From Flavisphingopyxis soli (GTDB lineage Bacteria; Pseudomonadota; Alphaproteobacteria; Sphingomonadales; Sphingomonadaceae), in NCBI RefSeq assembly GCF_007995095.1, contig NZ_VOPY01000001.1, positions 1,017,001 through 1,081,000 of the forward strand: a DNA stretch of 64,000 nt, given 5' to 3'. Shown one piece after another: positions 27,663-36,484 of the stretch (the stretch's first letter is position 1; each line of letters starts with the position of its first letter). Below the pieces are notes generated by a model. It did not search any database and was not told the origin of the DNA. It saw only the letters and a list, made by a program, of their open reading frames with translations. The translations under genes and the position numbers were made by a program.

Positions 27663-28895
27663 CGGTACCGCGCGGTCCTCGTCATCGGCGCACGGCAGCG
27701 CAATCGTCACCTGCGTGCCGTGCCCGGCGCGGCTGGCGATATCGATCCGCCCGCGATGGCGTTCGACGATATGCTTGGCGAGGCTGAGGCCCAGCCCGGT
27801 CCCGCCGGCGGCGCGGCTGCGCGCCGAATCGACGCGATAGAAGCGTTCGGTCAGGCGCGGCAGGTGTTCGGACGCGATGCCTTCGCCATGGTCGCTGACG
27901 CGGATCCGGACCATGTGATGGCCGTCGCGGGCGATGGCAATCTCGACCGGGCTCTCGGGCCGCCCGTATTTCATCGCATTGCCGACGATGTTGTGGAGCA
28001 ATTGCGACAGCTGGGCGCGATCGCCGAGCACGAGCGGCAATGCCGGCTCGGCGTCCACCGCGATATCGTCGGCACGCGGGTCCTGGCCGTTGGCGATTTC
28101 GCCGACGACCTGAGCGGTCAGTTCGGCAAGATCGATCGGGTCGGTCGGCGCGCGGAACTTGCTCGCCTCGATTCGCGACAGCGACATCAGGTCGTCGACT
28201 AGCCGCTGCATGCGACGCGCTTCCTTGTCCATCACAGCGAGGAATCGTTGGCGTGTGGTCTCGTCGCCGCCGGTTTCGGGGTCGCTCAACGTCTCGATAA
28301 AGCCGAGGATCGCCGCCAGCGGGGTGCGCAGTTCGTGGCTCGCATTGGCGACGAAATCGGCGCGGCTCGTTTCGGCGGTGTCGATTGCGGTGCGGTCGGT
28401 CAGGAGGACGAAACGGCTGGCGTCGGGCAGGGCGATCGTGCGCATCTCGACGCGGCGATTGAGCCTGCCGAGGCCGACGAGGGCGATCGTGCCGCCCTGC
28501 GATCCGGGGCGCGGATTGGCCAGCCGCTCGGCGGCGGCGGGATGGCGGATTGCGGTGCGTACGTCGCTGCCGACGATATAATCGCCAAGCCAATCGCGCG
28601 CCGCGTCATTGGCTGCGGTGACCCGTCCGCTGCGCACGATCAGGATCGGGTCGGGGGTTGCCGCGATGATCGCGCGAAACGCGGGATGGTCCTCGATCGG
28701 CATTGGCGAGGTTGTGACCTCGGAGGTCTCGTCGAGACGCTGCGGCGCATGGGTTTCGGCGGGCGACAGCGCGAGCAGCAGCGTGGCAAGGCCGGTCCCC
28801 GCGACGATCAGGACGATATTGGCTGCCGCGCCGAGCGTGATCGCGACGAAACATCCGATTCCGACCGCGGCCAGGGCGAACAGGATTCTCGTCAT
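27654..28895 (-). CDS. phoR: Phosphate regulon sensor histidine kinase PhoR
   Basis: 413 aa. Two N-terminal membrane helices, a PAS domain (residues 70-160), a dimerisation/phospho-acceptor helix with His in ASHELRTP (187), and an ATPase domain with N box NIVGNAMKYG, DHGEGI, and GGTGLGLSLAKHI. As in other PhoR proteins, there is no sizeable periplasmic domain. It opens the pho/pst cluster; pstS follows 111 bases later. Confidence 0.95.
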   Translation of the reverse strand: MTRILFALAAVGIGCFVAITLGAAANIVLIVAGTGLATLLLALSPAETHAPQRLDETSEVTTSPMPIEDHPAFRAIIAATPDPILIVRSGRVTAANDAARDWLGDYIVGSDVRTAIRHPAAAERLANPRPGSQGGTIALVGLGRLNRRVEMRTIALPDASRFVLLTDRTAIDTAETSRADFVANASHELRTPLAAILGFIETLSDPETGGDETTRQRFLAVMDKEARRMQRLVDDLMSLSRIEASKFRAPTDPIDLAELTAQVVGEIANGQDPRADDIAVDAEPALPLVLGDRAQLSQLLHNIVGNAMKYGRPESPVEIAIARDGHHMVRIRVSDHGEGIASEHLPRLTERFYRVDSARSRAAGGTGLGLSLAKHIVERHRGRIDIASRAGHGTQVTIALPCADDEDRAVPPS

Positions 28896-29022
28896 GGGTC
28901 GTTTCCTCCGCGCCGCTGACCGGCGTTTACACGCGCGGCGGGCGATGTGCCAATCGGGGACTTGGGCCGACCGCGATATCAGCGCACTTTATGTCTTGCG
29001 CCGCTCGTCGTATGGAGCGGTG

Positions 29023-29433
29023 ATGAGCGATCACCAAGACCCGTCCGCCAACAGCGCGCAAAGCCCCGCGGCATCGCGCCGCCGCGTGCTGCAACTCGGC
29101 GCGATCGGTGCCGCGACGGTGATCAGCGTGCGTCCCGCGCTCGCCCAAACCGCGGTTTCGGTGATGACCTGCGAAATTCCCGTGCCCGATCCGTCGCGCG
29201 CCAGCCAGTATGTCGCCGCCGACGGTTCGCTCGTCGCTCCCGGCACGCCCGGCGCGGTGCCCGGCGCGGCGATGCCGTTCAAGGGCGAGGACGTGCGCAA
29301 CGTCATGACGCACGGCGGCCGCCTGCCCGGCACGACGGCCGAACAGAACGAGGCCTATGTGAACTATATCCGCCGCCTGCGCTCGGGCACCGGCGGCTTT
29401 ACCTGCTTCGCCTCGATCCAGATGCCGCGCTGA
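29023..29433 (+). CDS. Tat-signal protein, proposed substrate of the HprK-related cassette
   Basis: 136 aa. After an 18-residue Ser/Asp-rich N terminus comes a twin-arginine motif (SRRRVLQLGAIGAA) and a cleavage site near PALAQ, so it is exported folded. The mature part is about 90 residues with two Cys (MTCEIPVP near the start, GGFTCFASI at the end) and a GGRLPGTTAEQNEAYVNYIRR segment. I recognise no domain. It is the first gene of a tightly packed cassette (20 bases before the PqqD-like gene). A substrate role is inferred from position and from Tat export of a folded, possibly modified protein. Confidence 0.75.
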   Translation: MSDHQDPSANSAQSPAASRRRVLQLGAIGAATVISVRPALAQTAVSVMTCEIPVPDPSRASQYVAADGSLVAPGTPGAVPGAAMPFKGEDVRNVMTHGGRLPGTTAEQNEAYVNYIRRLRSGTGGFTCFASIQMPR

Positions 29434-29452
29434 CAGGCGCGCGGCGCATGCT

Positions 29453-29755
29453 ATGAGCGCCGTGATGCCCGACGCCGCGCCCGATCCGGTTTACCACGCC
29501 CCGCCTGCCGCGACGCTGCTGCGCACGCCGCTCGACCTCCTCGATGCGATCTACGACCGGCGCTCGGGCCTGACGCATCTCGTCGGTGAGCCCGTCCCGG
29601 CGATTCTCGACGCGCTTGCCGCGGGGCCCGCCAGCGCTGCCGATCTGATGCAGCGGCTTGCCGACGACTATGCGATCGAAGGCGAGCTTGCCGCGCTGCG
29701 CGCGCGGCTCGCCGAGCTTGCAGCGCTCGGCCTGGTCGACGCGCGGGCGCTCTGA
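29453..29755 (+). CDS. HPr-rel-A system PqqD family peptide chaperone
   Basis: 100 aa. The fold pattern is PqqD-like: LLDLLDAIYDRRSGLTHLVGE (two strands, then a helix-forming region), then an Ala/Leu-rich winged-helix part (AADLMQRLADDYAIEGELAALRARLAELAALGLVDA). PqqD-type RRE domains bind leader peptides of modified peptides. Here the partner is probably the Tat protein just upstream. The stop overlaps the next start (TGATG). ATG at 29465 is an alternative start. The HPr-rel-A label rests on order and pattern, not on a database search. Confidence 0.7.
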   Translation: MSAVMPDAAPDPVYHAPPAATLLRTPLDLLDAIYDRRSGLTHLVGEPVPAILDALAAGPASAADLMQRLADDYAIEGELAALRARLAELAALGLVDARAL

Positions 29756-30621
29756 TGCGGCATGGCCTGACGCTCAAGATCGGCCCGGCGGCATTTCGCG
29801 TCGGCAGCGACTGGCGCGCACCGATCGCCGACCTGCGCACGCTCTATGCCGATTATCCGCCCGCGCCCGATGGCTTTGCCGATTTCACCGTCCGGCTCGA
29901 GGCGAAGCGTCCGTGGCGCCGTTTCGTGCGCCCCTCGGTTCATCTCGGCGGCGATTACATGCTGCCCGATGCGCTGCCGCTTTCGCTCGCGCATGGGCTG
30001 CTCGCGGCCGAAATGGGGATGAACCTGCAGATGGCGCTGGGCTGGCGTCGCCATTTGCTGATCCATGCCAGCGCGGTCGAAAAGGACGGGCGTGCGCTGA
30101 TCCTGACGGGCGAGAGCGGCTCGGGCAAATCGACGCTTGCGGCGATGCTCGGCGAGCGCGGCTGGCGCCTGCTCGGTGACGAGTTCACGCTGCTCGACCT
30201 CGATAGCGATAGCGTGCGCGGCTTTCCCCGGCTCGTCAGCCTCAAGAATGCGGGCATCGCCGCGGTCGAGGCGGTCGCCGATGCCGCCCGTTTCGGTCCG
30301 CGGCTTGAGGCTACGCCAAAGGGCGCGATCCGCCACCTTGTGCCGCGCGCCGATGCGATTGCGCGGATGGACGAACCGGCGGCGCCCGCGCTGCTGCTCT
30401 ATCCGCGTTACGGGTTCGATGCGGCGACGCGGCGATTGGCAAAGTCCGAGAATTTCATGCGGCTGACGCAGGCGTCGACCAACTATGTCGCGCTGGGCGA
30501 GCGCGGCTTTGGCACCTTGTCGCGCTTTGTCGAATCGGTCCCTGCGCTCGCGCTCGATTACAGCGATGGCGAAGCAGGCATTGCCGAGGTCGAACGGCTG
30601 TGGACCGAGCACGTCGGATGA
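29755..30621 (+). CDS. HprK-related kinase A
   Basis: 288 aa. The C-terminal two thirds resembles HPr kinase: LLIHASAVEKDGRALILTGESG (strand pair before the P-loop), Walker A GESGSGKST at 119-127, and GDEFTLLDLD, an acidic segment in the place of the HprK catalytic loop. The N-terminal 90 residues are unrelated to HprK. HprK-like kinases also occur in some lasso-peptide clusters, where they phosphorylate the peptide. No HPr or PTS gene is in view. Overlaps both neighbours (TGATG and ATGA), so translation is coupled. Confidence 0.82.
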   Translation: MRHGLTLKIGPAAFRVGSDWRAPIADLRTLYADYPPAPDGFADFTVRLEAKRPWRRFVRPSVHLGGDYMLPDALPLSLAHGLLAAEMGMNLQMALGWRRHLLIHASAVEKDGRALILTGESGSGKSTLAAMLGERGWRLLGDEFTLLDLDSDSVRGFPRLVSLKNAGIAAVEAVADAARFGPRLEATPKGAIRHLVPRADAIARMDEPAAPALLLYPRYGFDAATRRLAKSENFMRLTQASTNYVALGERGFGTLSRFVESVPALALDYSDGEAGIAEVERLWTEHVG

Positions 30622-31652
30622 GCGCGGTGCGCGATCTCGTCGCGGTGCTGCGCGATCCTGCAGTTGCGCTGGCGTTCGACGGCGCGCGCTGGACCCGCCT
30701 GCTCAGCGTCGCGCGCGCCGAGGTGCTCGACGGGACGCTTGCCCATCGCTGCGCCGATCTGGCGCTGCCTGCACCGATTGCCGCGATGCTCGCCGATATC
30801 CGTAGCGCGAGCGAGACGGCGACACGGCGCGCCGTGTGGGAGGCCGAGATGGCACGCCGCGCGCTCGCCCCGCTCGGCGTGGCGGTGATCCTGCTCAAAG
30901 GCACCACTTATGCCGCCGCCGGGCTCGACCCCGCGCCGGGGCGGCAGATCGGCGACCTCGACATCCTCGTCCCGCGCGATCGGATCGACGCGGTTGAGGC
31001 AGCGCTGCTTGGCAACGGCTGGGAATGGGTCAAGCAGGACGATTACGACGATGCCTATTACCGCCGCTGGATGCACGAACTGCCGCCCTTGGTGCATAGC
31101 GAGCGCGACCGTATGATCGATGTCCACCACACGATCCTGCCACTCACTGCGCGCCCGACACCCGATGCCGCGGCGATGATCGCCGATGCGGTGCCGATCG
31201 GCGACGGCGGCCTGATGATGCTGTCGCGGGAGGACATGATCTGTCATGCGGCCGCGCACCTCATCGCCGACGGCGATCTTGCGGGCGGCTTGCGCAACCT
31301 GTGGGATATCGACCGGCTGTTGCGGCAGTTTGCGTCTGATGCGCCCGATTTCTGGGACCGGCTTGCCACCCGCGCCGATCGCCACGACCTCGGTCCTGCG
31401 GTCGCGCGCGCCGTGCGGCTGGCGCATCGTCTCTATGCGACGCCGCTCCCGAACGACTGGCACAAAGGCGCGCGCAGCGATGCCGTGTTCGTCCGTCGCC
31501 TGCTCGCACGCAATGGCTGGGGCCAGGAAACACACGGCGTAAACCGCTTCGCCTTCTACGTCCGCTCGCACCTTCTTCGCATGCCGCTGCGCCAGTTGCT
31601 GCCGCATCTCGCGACAAAATGGCGCAAGCGCGGGCTCGGCGGGACTGGATAA
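30618..31652 (+). CDS. Nucleotidyltransferase family protein (NTP_transf_5-like)
   Basis: 344 aa. The catalytic pattern of the polymerase-beta-like fold is clear: VILLKGTTYAAAGLDPAPGR then IGDLDILVPR, with the GDLD acidic pair. A helical region with a His-rich segment follows (MICHAAAHLIADGDL). Relatives in lasso-peptide and other modification clusters transfer nucleotides or sugars onto phosphorylated products. It overlaps the kinase gene by ATGA and ends the cassette; glmU starts 66 bases later. A role in modifying the Tat protein is inferred. Confidence 0.78.
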   Translation: MSAVRDLVAVLRDPAVALAFDGARWTRLLSVARAEVLDGTLAHRCADLALPAPIAAMLADIRSASETATRRAVWEAEMARRALAPLGVAVILLKGTTYAAAGLDPAPGRQIGDLDILVPRDRIDAVEAALLGNGWEWVKQDDYDDAYYRRWMHELPPLVHSERDRMIDVHHTILPLTARPTPDAAAMIADAVPIGDGGLMMLSREDMICHAAAHLIADGDLAGGLRNLWDIDRLLRQFASDAPDFWDRLATRADRHDLGPAVARAVRLAHRLYATPLPNDWHKGARSDAVFVRRLLARNGWGQETHGVNRFAFYVRSHLLRMPLRQLLPHLATKWRKRGLGGTG

Positions 31653-31718
31653 TCGCGCCGCGCCGTGGCAAACGCGCGGCACGACTTCTTCCACCCCATT
31701 CAGGCGATGGTTTGTTTC

Positions 31719-33089
31719 ATGGTTTCAGCCGCATCCACCCGACCGATCGCCATTGTCATCCTTGCCGCTGGGCAGGGGACGCGAATGAAGTCGGCGTTGC
31801 ACAAGGTCCTCCACCCGATCGCCGGGCGGCCAATGCTGGTCGGGCTGATCGACGAGCTTGAGCGCGCCGGCGCAGCGCGGATCGTCGTCGTCACCGGCGC
31901 GGGCGGCGAAGCGGTCGAGGCCGAGGCTTCGCGCGAGACGGTCGTTTTCGCGCGGCAGACCGAACAGCTCGGCACCGCGCACGCCGCATTGCAGGCGCGC
32001 GATGCCCTGGCCGATTTTGCCGGCGACGTGCTCGTCTGCTTCGGTGACGTGCCGTTGTTGAGGCGGGCGACCGTCGCCGCAATGCAGGCACGGCTGCACG
32101 ACGCCGATGCCCCCGCCTGCGTCGTCCTCGGCTTCCGCCCCGCCGACGCCAAGGCCTATGGCCGCGTCATCGCCGGGCCGGGCGGGCGGATCGCCAAGAT
32201 GGTCGAATACAAGGACGCGAGCGACGACGAACGCGCCGAAACCTTGTGCAATGCCGGGCCGATCATGGCGCGCGGCGAAGAGATTTTCGATTTGCTCGCG
32301 CGGATCGGCAACGCCAATGCGCAGGGCGAATATTACCTTCCCGACCTCGTCACGGTGGCGAGCGTCGACGAGCGAGCCTCGGCGGTCGTAGAGACGAGCG
32401 AGGCCGAAGTCACCGGGGTCAACGACCGCGCCGATCTCGCCCGCGCCGAAGCTCTCTGGCAGGCCGATCGTCGCGCCGAGATGATGCGCAATGGTGTCAC
32501 GCTTCGCGATCCCGACAGCGTGTTCTTTTCGTTCGACACCGCGATTGGCGAGGACACGGTGATCGAACCGCACGTCGTCTTTGGCCGCGGCGTCAAGATT
32601 GCGCGCGGTGCCCGGATCAAGAGCTTCTCGCATCTCGAAGGCGCGAGTGTCGGCGAGGATTGCGACGTCGGTCCCTATGCGCGGCTGCGTCCCGGCGCGG
32701 TGCTCGGCAAGGGGGCCAAGGTCGGCAACTTCGTCGAGGTCAAGAACACGACGCTCGGAGAGGGCGCCAAGGCCAGCCATCTGACCTATCTCGGCGATGC
32801 CGAGGTCGGCGCTGGGGCCAATATCGGCGCCGGCACGATCACGTGCAATTATGACGGATTTTTCAAGTATCGCACGGTGATAGGAGCCGGAGCTTTCATC
32901 GGGTCCAACTCGGCTTTGGTCGCCCCGGTATCAATCGGCGCGGGCGCGATCGTGGCTGCGGGCAGCGTCGTCACGCGCGATGTCGAACCCGATGCGCTGG
33001 CGCTGGCGCGCGGCAAGCAGGACGCCAAGCCCGGCTGGGCAAAGCGCTTCCGCGAAGCGATGCAGGCACGCAAGGACAAGGGCGCGTGA
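31719..33089 (+). CDS. glmU: Bifunctional UDP-GlcNAc pyrophosphorylase/GlcN-1-P acetyltransferase
   Basis: 456 aa from ATG 31719, the same length as E. coli GlmU; ATG 31707 is an alternative with a better ribosome site. The N-terminal uridyltransferase shows ILAAGQGTRMKSALHKVLHPIAGRPML and FGDVPLL. The C-terminal left-handed beta-helix shows GASVGEDCDVGPYARLRPG and ANIGAGTITCNYDG. It makes UDP-GlcNAc for peptidoglycan and LPS. glmS lies two genes on. Confidence 0.96.
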   Translation: MVSAASTRPIAIVILAAGQGTRMKSALHKVLHPIAGRPMLVGLIDELERAGAARIVVVTGAGGEAVEAEASRETVVFARQTEQLGTAHAALQARDALADFAGDVLVCFGDVPLLRRATVAAMQARLHDADAPACVVLGFRPADAKAYGRVIAGPGGRIAKMVEYKDASDDERAETLCNAGPIMARGEEIFDLLARIGNANAQGEYYLPDLVTVASVDERASAVVETSEAEVTGVNDRADLARAEALWQADRRAEMMRNGVTLRDPDSVFFSFDTAIGEDTVIEPHVVFGRGVKIARGARIKSFSHLEGASVGEDCDVGPYARLRPGAVLGKGAKVGNFVEVKNTTLGEGAKASHLTYLGDAEVGAGANIGAGTITCNYDGFFKYRTVIGAGAFIGSNSALVAPVSIGAGAIVAAGSVVTRDVEPDALALARGKQDAKPGWAKRFREAMQARKDKGA

Positions 33090-33733
33090 GCCGCGTTGCG
33101 GCCGCGGGATGGGCGGCGATGGCGGTCATGCTGGCGGCATGCTCGAGCCCCGACAACGGCGGTAACGAGATCGCCGCGCCAAACGAAGCCGACCGCGCGG
33201 CGGTGGCTCACAATGAGACGGTGGCACAGACGCCGACACCATCAGCCGCGGCCGCGACGATCGCGGTGGCGGGCGTGCCGACGCTGTGCCGGCCGGGCGA
33301 AATTGTTCTCTTTTCCTGTGGCTCGGGTGCGCGGACGATGTCGGTCTGCGGCGCCGCCGATCCCGCGCAGGGCGCGCAATATCGCGCCAGTCGCGGCACC
33401 ACGCGCGAGCTGGCCTATCCCGCCGACGGGACGCCGGGAAGCGGGACGATGCGCAGCGCGACCGCGCCCTATTCGGGTGGCGGCGAGGCACAGATCCAGT
33501 TCGACAATGGCGGCTTCACCTATGTCGCCTACAGCCGCATGGTGCGCACGCGCTTCGACGGCAAAGGCAATGATCCGGCGTTCAGCGCGGGCGTCGCGGT
33601 GATCAAGGGCGACAAGACGATCGCCGAGCGCATCTGCACCGCGCCGACCGACGCCGATCTTAACGTCGAGGCCTCGACCCCCTATATGCCGGTTGGCGAG
33701 TTCATCTATATTCCTGAGAAAGACGGCAAATAA
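33086..33733 (+). CDS. Predicted lipoprotein between glmU and glmS
   Basis: 215 aa from GTG 33086, overlapping the glmU stop (GTGA). A lipobox (MLAACSS) gives a lipoprotein. A linker rich in Ala/Thr/Pro leads to a compact domain with four Cys (TLCRPGE, FSCGSG, SVCGAA, RICTAP). It ends immediately before the glmS ATG. I do not recognise the family. Its place between two amino-sugar genes suggests an envelope role, but this is inference. Confidence 0.75.
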   Translation: MSRVAAAGWAAMAVMLAACSSPDNGGNEIAAPNEADRAAVAHNETVAQTPTPSAAAATIAVAGVPTLCRPGEIVLFSCGSGARTMSVCGAADPAQGAQYRASRGTTRELAYPADGTPGSGTMRSATAPYSGGGEAQIQFDNGGFTYVAYSRMVRTRFDGKGNDPAFSAGVAVIKGDKTIAERICTAPTDADLNVEASTPYMPVGEFIYIPEKDGK

Positions 33734-35557
33734 ATGTGTGGAATCCTTGGCATTCTCGGCAAGGGCGACGTCGCCGGGCCGCTTCTCGAAGGGCTCAGGC
33801 GGCTCGAATATCGCGGCTATGATTCGGCCGGCATCTGCACGCTGGTCAACGGCGGGTTCGACCGTCGCCGCGCGCCGGGCAAGCTCGTCAATCTCGCCGA
33901 GCGGCTCGCCGCCGACCCGCTGCCCGGACGGACCGGCATCGCGCACACGCGCTGGGCGACGCATGGCGCGCCGACCGAGGACAATGCCCATCCGCATATC
34001 GTCGGCGACGTCAGCCTGGTGCACAACGGCATCATCGAGAATTTCAAGGAACTGCGCGACGCGCTGATCGCCGATGGCCGCAGCTTTTCGAGCCAGACCG
34101 ACACCGAGGTCGTCGGCCATCTCATCGCCCGCGAGCTCGAGGGCGGGGCAAGCCCGCGCGACGCGGTCGCCGCCGTCCTGCCACAGCTGCACGGTGCCTT
34201 CAGTCTCGCGATCCTGTTCGCCGGTCATGACGACCTGTTGATCGGCGCGCGGCTCGGCTCGCCGCTCGTCGTCGGCTATGGCGATGGCGAGAATTATCTC
34301 GGCTCCGACGCGATCGCACTGGCCCCGCTGACGCAGCGGATATCCTATCTCGAAGAGGGCGACTGGGCGGTCTTGAGCCGGACCAGCGTCGAGATTTTCG
34401 ATGTCGATAATGCGCCGGTCGAGCGTGAGATCACCCAGTCGGGCGCATCGGCGGCGGCGGTCGAAAAGGGCAACCACCGCCATTACATGCAGAAGGAAAT
34501 CTTCGAGCAGCCGGTGGTCGTCGCGCAGACGCTGCAGGCGTATCTCAAGCCGCTCGACGGGCGCGTCGCGCTGCCGATTCCCGATTTCGACCTGTCGGCG
34601 ATCGACCGCGTCACGATCGTCGCGTGCGGGACGAGCTTCTATGCCGGGATGGTCGCCAAATACTGGTTCGAGAAATTCGCCCGCGTCCCCGTCGACATCG
34701 ATGTCGCCAGCGAGTTCCGCTATCGCGACCCCGTCCTCGCACCGGGCGGCCTCGCGCTGTTCATCTCGCAATCGGGCGAGACCGCCGACACGCTCGCCGC
34801 GCTGCGCCATTGCAAGCAGCACGATCAGAAGATCGCGGTCGTCGTCAACGTGCCGACGAGCACGATGGCGCGCGAGGCCGACCTGCTGCTGCCGACCAAT
34901 GCCGGGCCCGAAATCGGCGTCGCCTCGACCAAGGCGTTCACCTGCCAGCTCGCGGTGCTCGCCGCCTTTGCCGCCAACCTTGCGCGCGCCAAGGGCAGGA
35001 TCGATGCCGCCGAAGAGGCCGAGATCGTCAAGCATCTCGCCGAAGCGCCCGAGGCGATGAGCCGCGCGCTCGACCATGACGATGATATCGCGGCGATCGC
35101 AGGGCTCGTTTCGCCGGCGCGCGACGTGCTCTATCTGGGCCGCGGCCCAGATTATCCGATGGCGCTCGAAGGTGCGCTCAAACTCAAGGAAATCAGCTAT
35201 ATCCACGCCGAGGGCTATGCCGCCGGGGAGATGAAGCACGGCCCGATCGCGCTGATCGACGAAGACGTGCCGGTGATCGTCATCGCGCCGTCGGGCGAGC
35301 TGTTCGAAAAGACCGTCAGCAACATGCACGAAGTCGCCGCGCGCGGCGGGCAGGTGATCCTGATTTCGGATGCTGCGGGTATCGCCGCGGCGGGCGACGG
35401 CTGTGTCGCGACGATCGAGATGCCGACCTGCCACCCGCTGATCCAGCCGCTCGTCTATGCGGTGCCGGTCCAGTTGCTCGCATACCATGTCGCGGTGGCC
35501 AAGGGCACCGACGTCGACCAGCCGCGCAACCTCGCCAAATCGGTGACGGTCGAATAG
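33734..35557 (+). CDS. glmS: Glutamine--fructose-6-phosphate aminotransferase (isomerizing)
   Basis: 607 aa. The N-terminal glutaminase begins directly with the catalytic Cys (MCGILGILG); HTRWATHG and the catalytic loop are intact. Two SIS domains follow (VACGTSFYAG, FISQSGETADTL, then YLGRGPDYPMALEGALKLKEISYIHAEG), ending NLAKSVTVE as in all GlmS. It makes glucosamine-6-phosphate. The gene abuts the lipoprotein stop with no gap. Confidence 0.97.
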   Translation: MCGILGILGKGDVAGPLLEGLRRLEYRGYDSAGICTLVNGGFDRRRAPGKLVNLAERLAADPLPGRTGIAHTRWATHGAPTEDNAHPHIVGDVSLVHNGIIENFKELRDALIADGRSFSSQTDTEVVGHLIARELEGGASPRDAVAAVLPQLHGAFSLAILFAGHDDLLIGARLGSPLVVGYGDGENYLGSDAIALAPLTQRISYLEEGDWAVLSRTSVEIFDVDNAPVEREITQSGASAAAVEKGNHRHYMQKEIFEQPVVVAQTLQAYLKPLDGRVALPIPDFDLSAIDRVTIVACGTSFYAGMVAKYWFEKFARVPVDIDVASEFRYRDPVLAPGGLALFISQSGETADTLAALRHCKQHDQKIAVVVNVPTSTMAREADLLLPTNAGPEIGVASTKAFTCQLAVLAAFAANLARAKGRIDAAEEAEIVKHLAEAPEAMSRALDHDDDIAAIAGLVSPARDVLYLGRGPDYPMALEGALKLKEISYIHAEGYAAGEMKHGPIALIDEDVPVIVIAPSGELFEKTVSNMHEVAARGGQVILISDAAGIAAAGDGCVATIEMPTCHPLIQPLVYAVPVQLLAYHVAVAKGTDVDQPRNLAKSVTVE

Positions 35558-35560
35558 GCG

Positions 35561-36484
35561 TCAGTCGCCCAGGCCCGGTATCGGGTCGGGAATGAAGGCG
35601 ATGTCGTCGATCCGCCACGGCCGCGGGAGGTCGATATCGAGCGGGGACCTGGCATCTTCGGGGCGCGCGCCCTTGACCTCGAGCTTGATGAAGCGCCCGG
35701 TCTCGCGCATCCGTACCTCGGCGTCGGGATAGGCGATCCTCAGCAACCCGACGGCAATCGCGGCATCCTCGGCAATGCCGTCGCTGTCGAGCGCGCGCGG
35801 CGCCCCGTCGACGAGTTCGGCGCTCGACGCCTTCATCGCCTTGAACCCGTCATGGACGATGTCGAGCGAGATCAGCGCGGCGGCGAGCGAGTCGGCCCAC
35901 CAATAGCCGAGGCCGAGACCGGCGACGCCCGCCATGCCCGCCGCGCCGGTCATCCAGTTGGCCTTGTTCATCAAGGCGTCGGTGTGGAGCAATTTGTCCT
36001 GCAGCGTGTTCGACAGCGGCAATTCGCGGTTGCCGATGAAGATCGGCGGAATCAGCGAATAGAGCTGCGCCCCGAGCATCAGCCAGCCGAGCCAGATCGA
36101 CTGGCCGAACAGTTCGATCGTGCCGATCGTGACGTGCTCCTGCTTGAGCAGGGTCGATGCCGATTCGAACAGCATCAGCGCGCCGATCGCGAACAGGCTG
36201 ACTGCGGCGACGAAAAAGCCCAGGCTGTTGGCGCGCCGCATGCCGAACGGAAAGCGGGGCGAATGGTCGGCGGTCGATTCGAGCCGGGCGGCGACGAGAA
36301 AGGCGATCGGCGGGACGAGCGCCAGCAGGTCCTCGACCCAGGCGGTCTTCATTGCCTGGCTCTGCCCCATCACCAGCCCCATGACGATCACGACCGAGGT
36401 CGACCAGAAGATGTTCCAGTATTCGAGCCTGACCGCGCGATGCATCGGCGCACGCAGTTCCTGGGGGAGATGGTCATAGGTCAT
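35561..36484 (-). CDS. Cation diffusion facilitator family transporter
   Basis: 307 aa with six membrane segments. The metal-binding layout of CDF proteins is recognisable: VEDLLALVPPIAFLVAARLE in helix 2 and HTDALMNKANWMTG and ADSLAAALISLDIVHDG in helices 5-6, with HTDA and ADS as candidate ligand positions. A short cytoplasmic C-terminal domain follows (VRMRETGRFIKLEVKG). The metal is not predictable by eye. The start overlaps the upstream lipoprotein stop (ATGA). Confidence 0.85.
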   Translation of the reverse strand: MTYDHLPQELRAPMHRAVRLEYWNIFWSTSVVIVMGLVMGQSQAMKTAWVEDLLALVPPIAFLVAARLESTADHSPRFPFGMRRANSLGFFVAAVSLFAIGALMLFESASTLLKQEHVTIGTIELFGQSIWLGWLMLGAQLYSLIPPIFIGNRELPLSNTLQDKLLHTDALMNKANWMTGAAGMAGVAGLGLGYWWADSLAAALISLDIVHDGFKAMKASSAELVDGAPRALDSDGIAEDAAIAVGLLRIAYPDAEVRMRETGRFIKLEVKGARPEDARSPLDIDLPRPWRIDDIAFIPDPIPGLGD

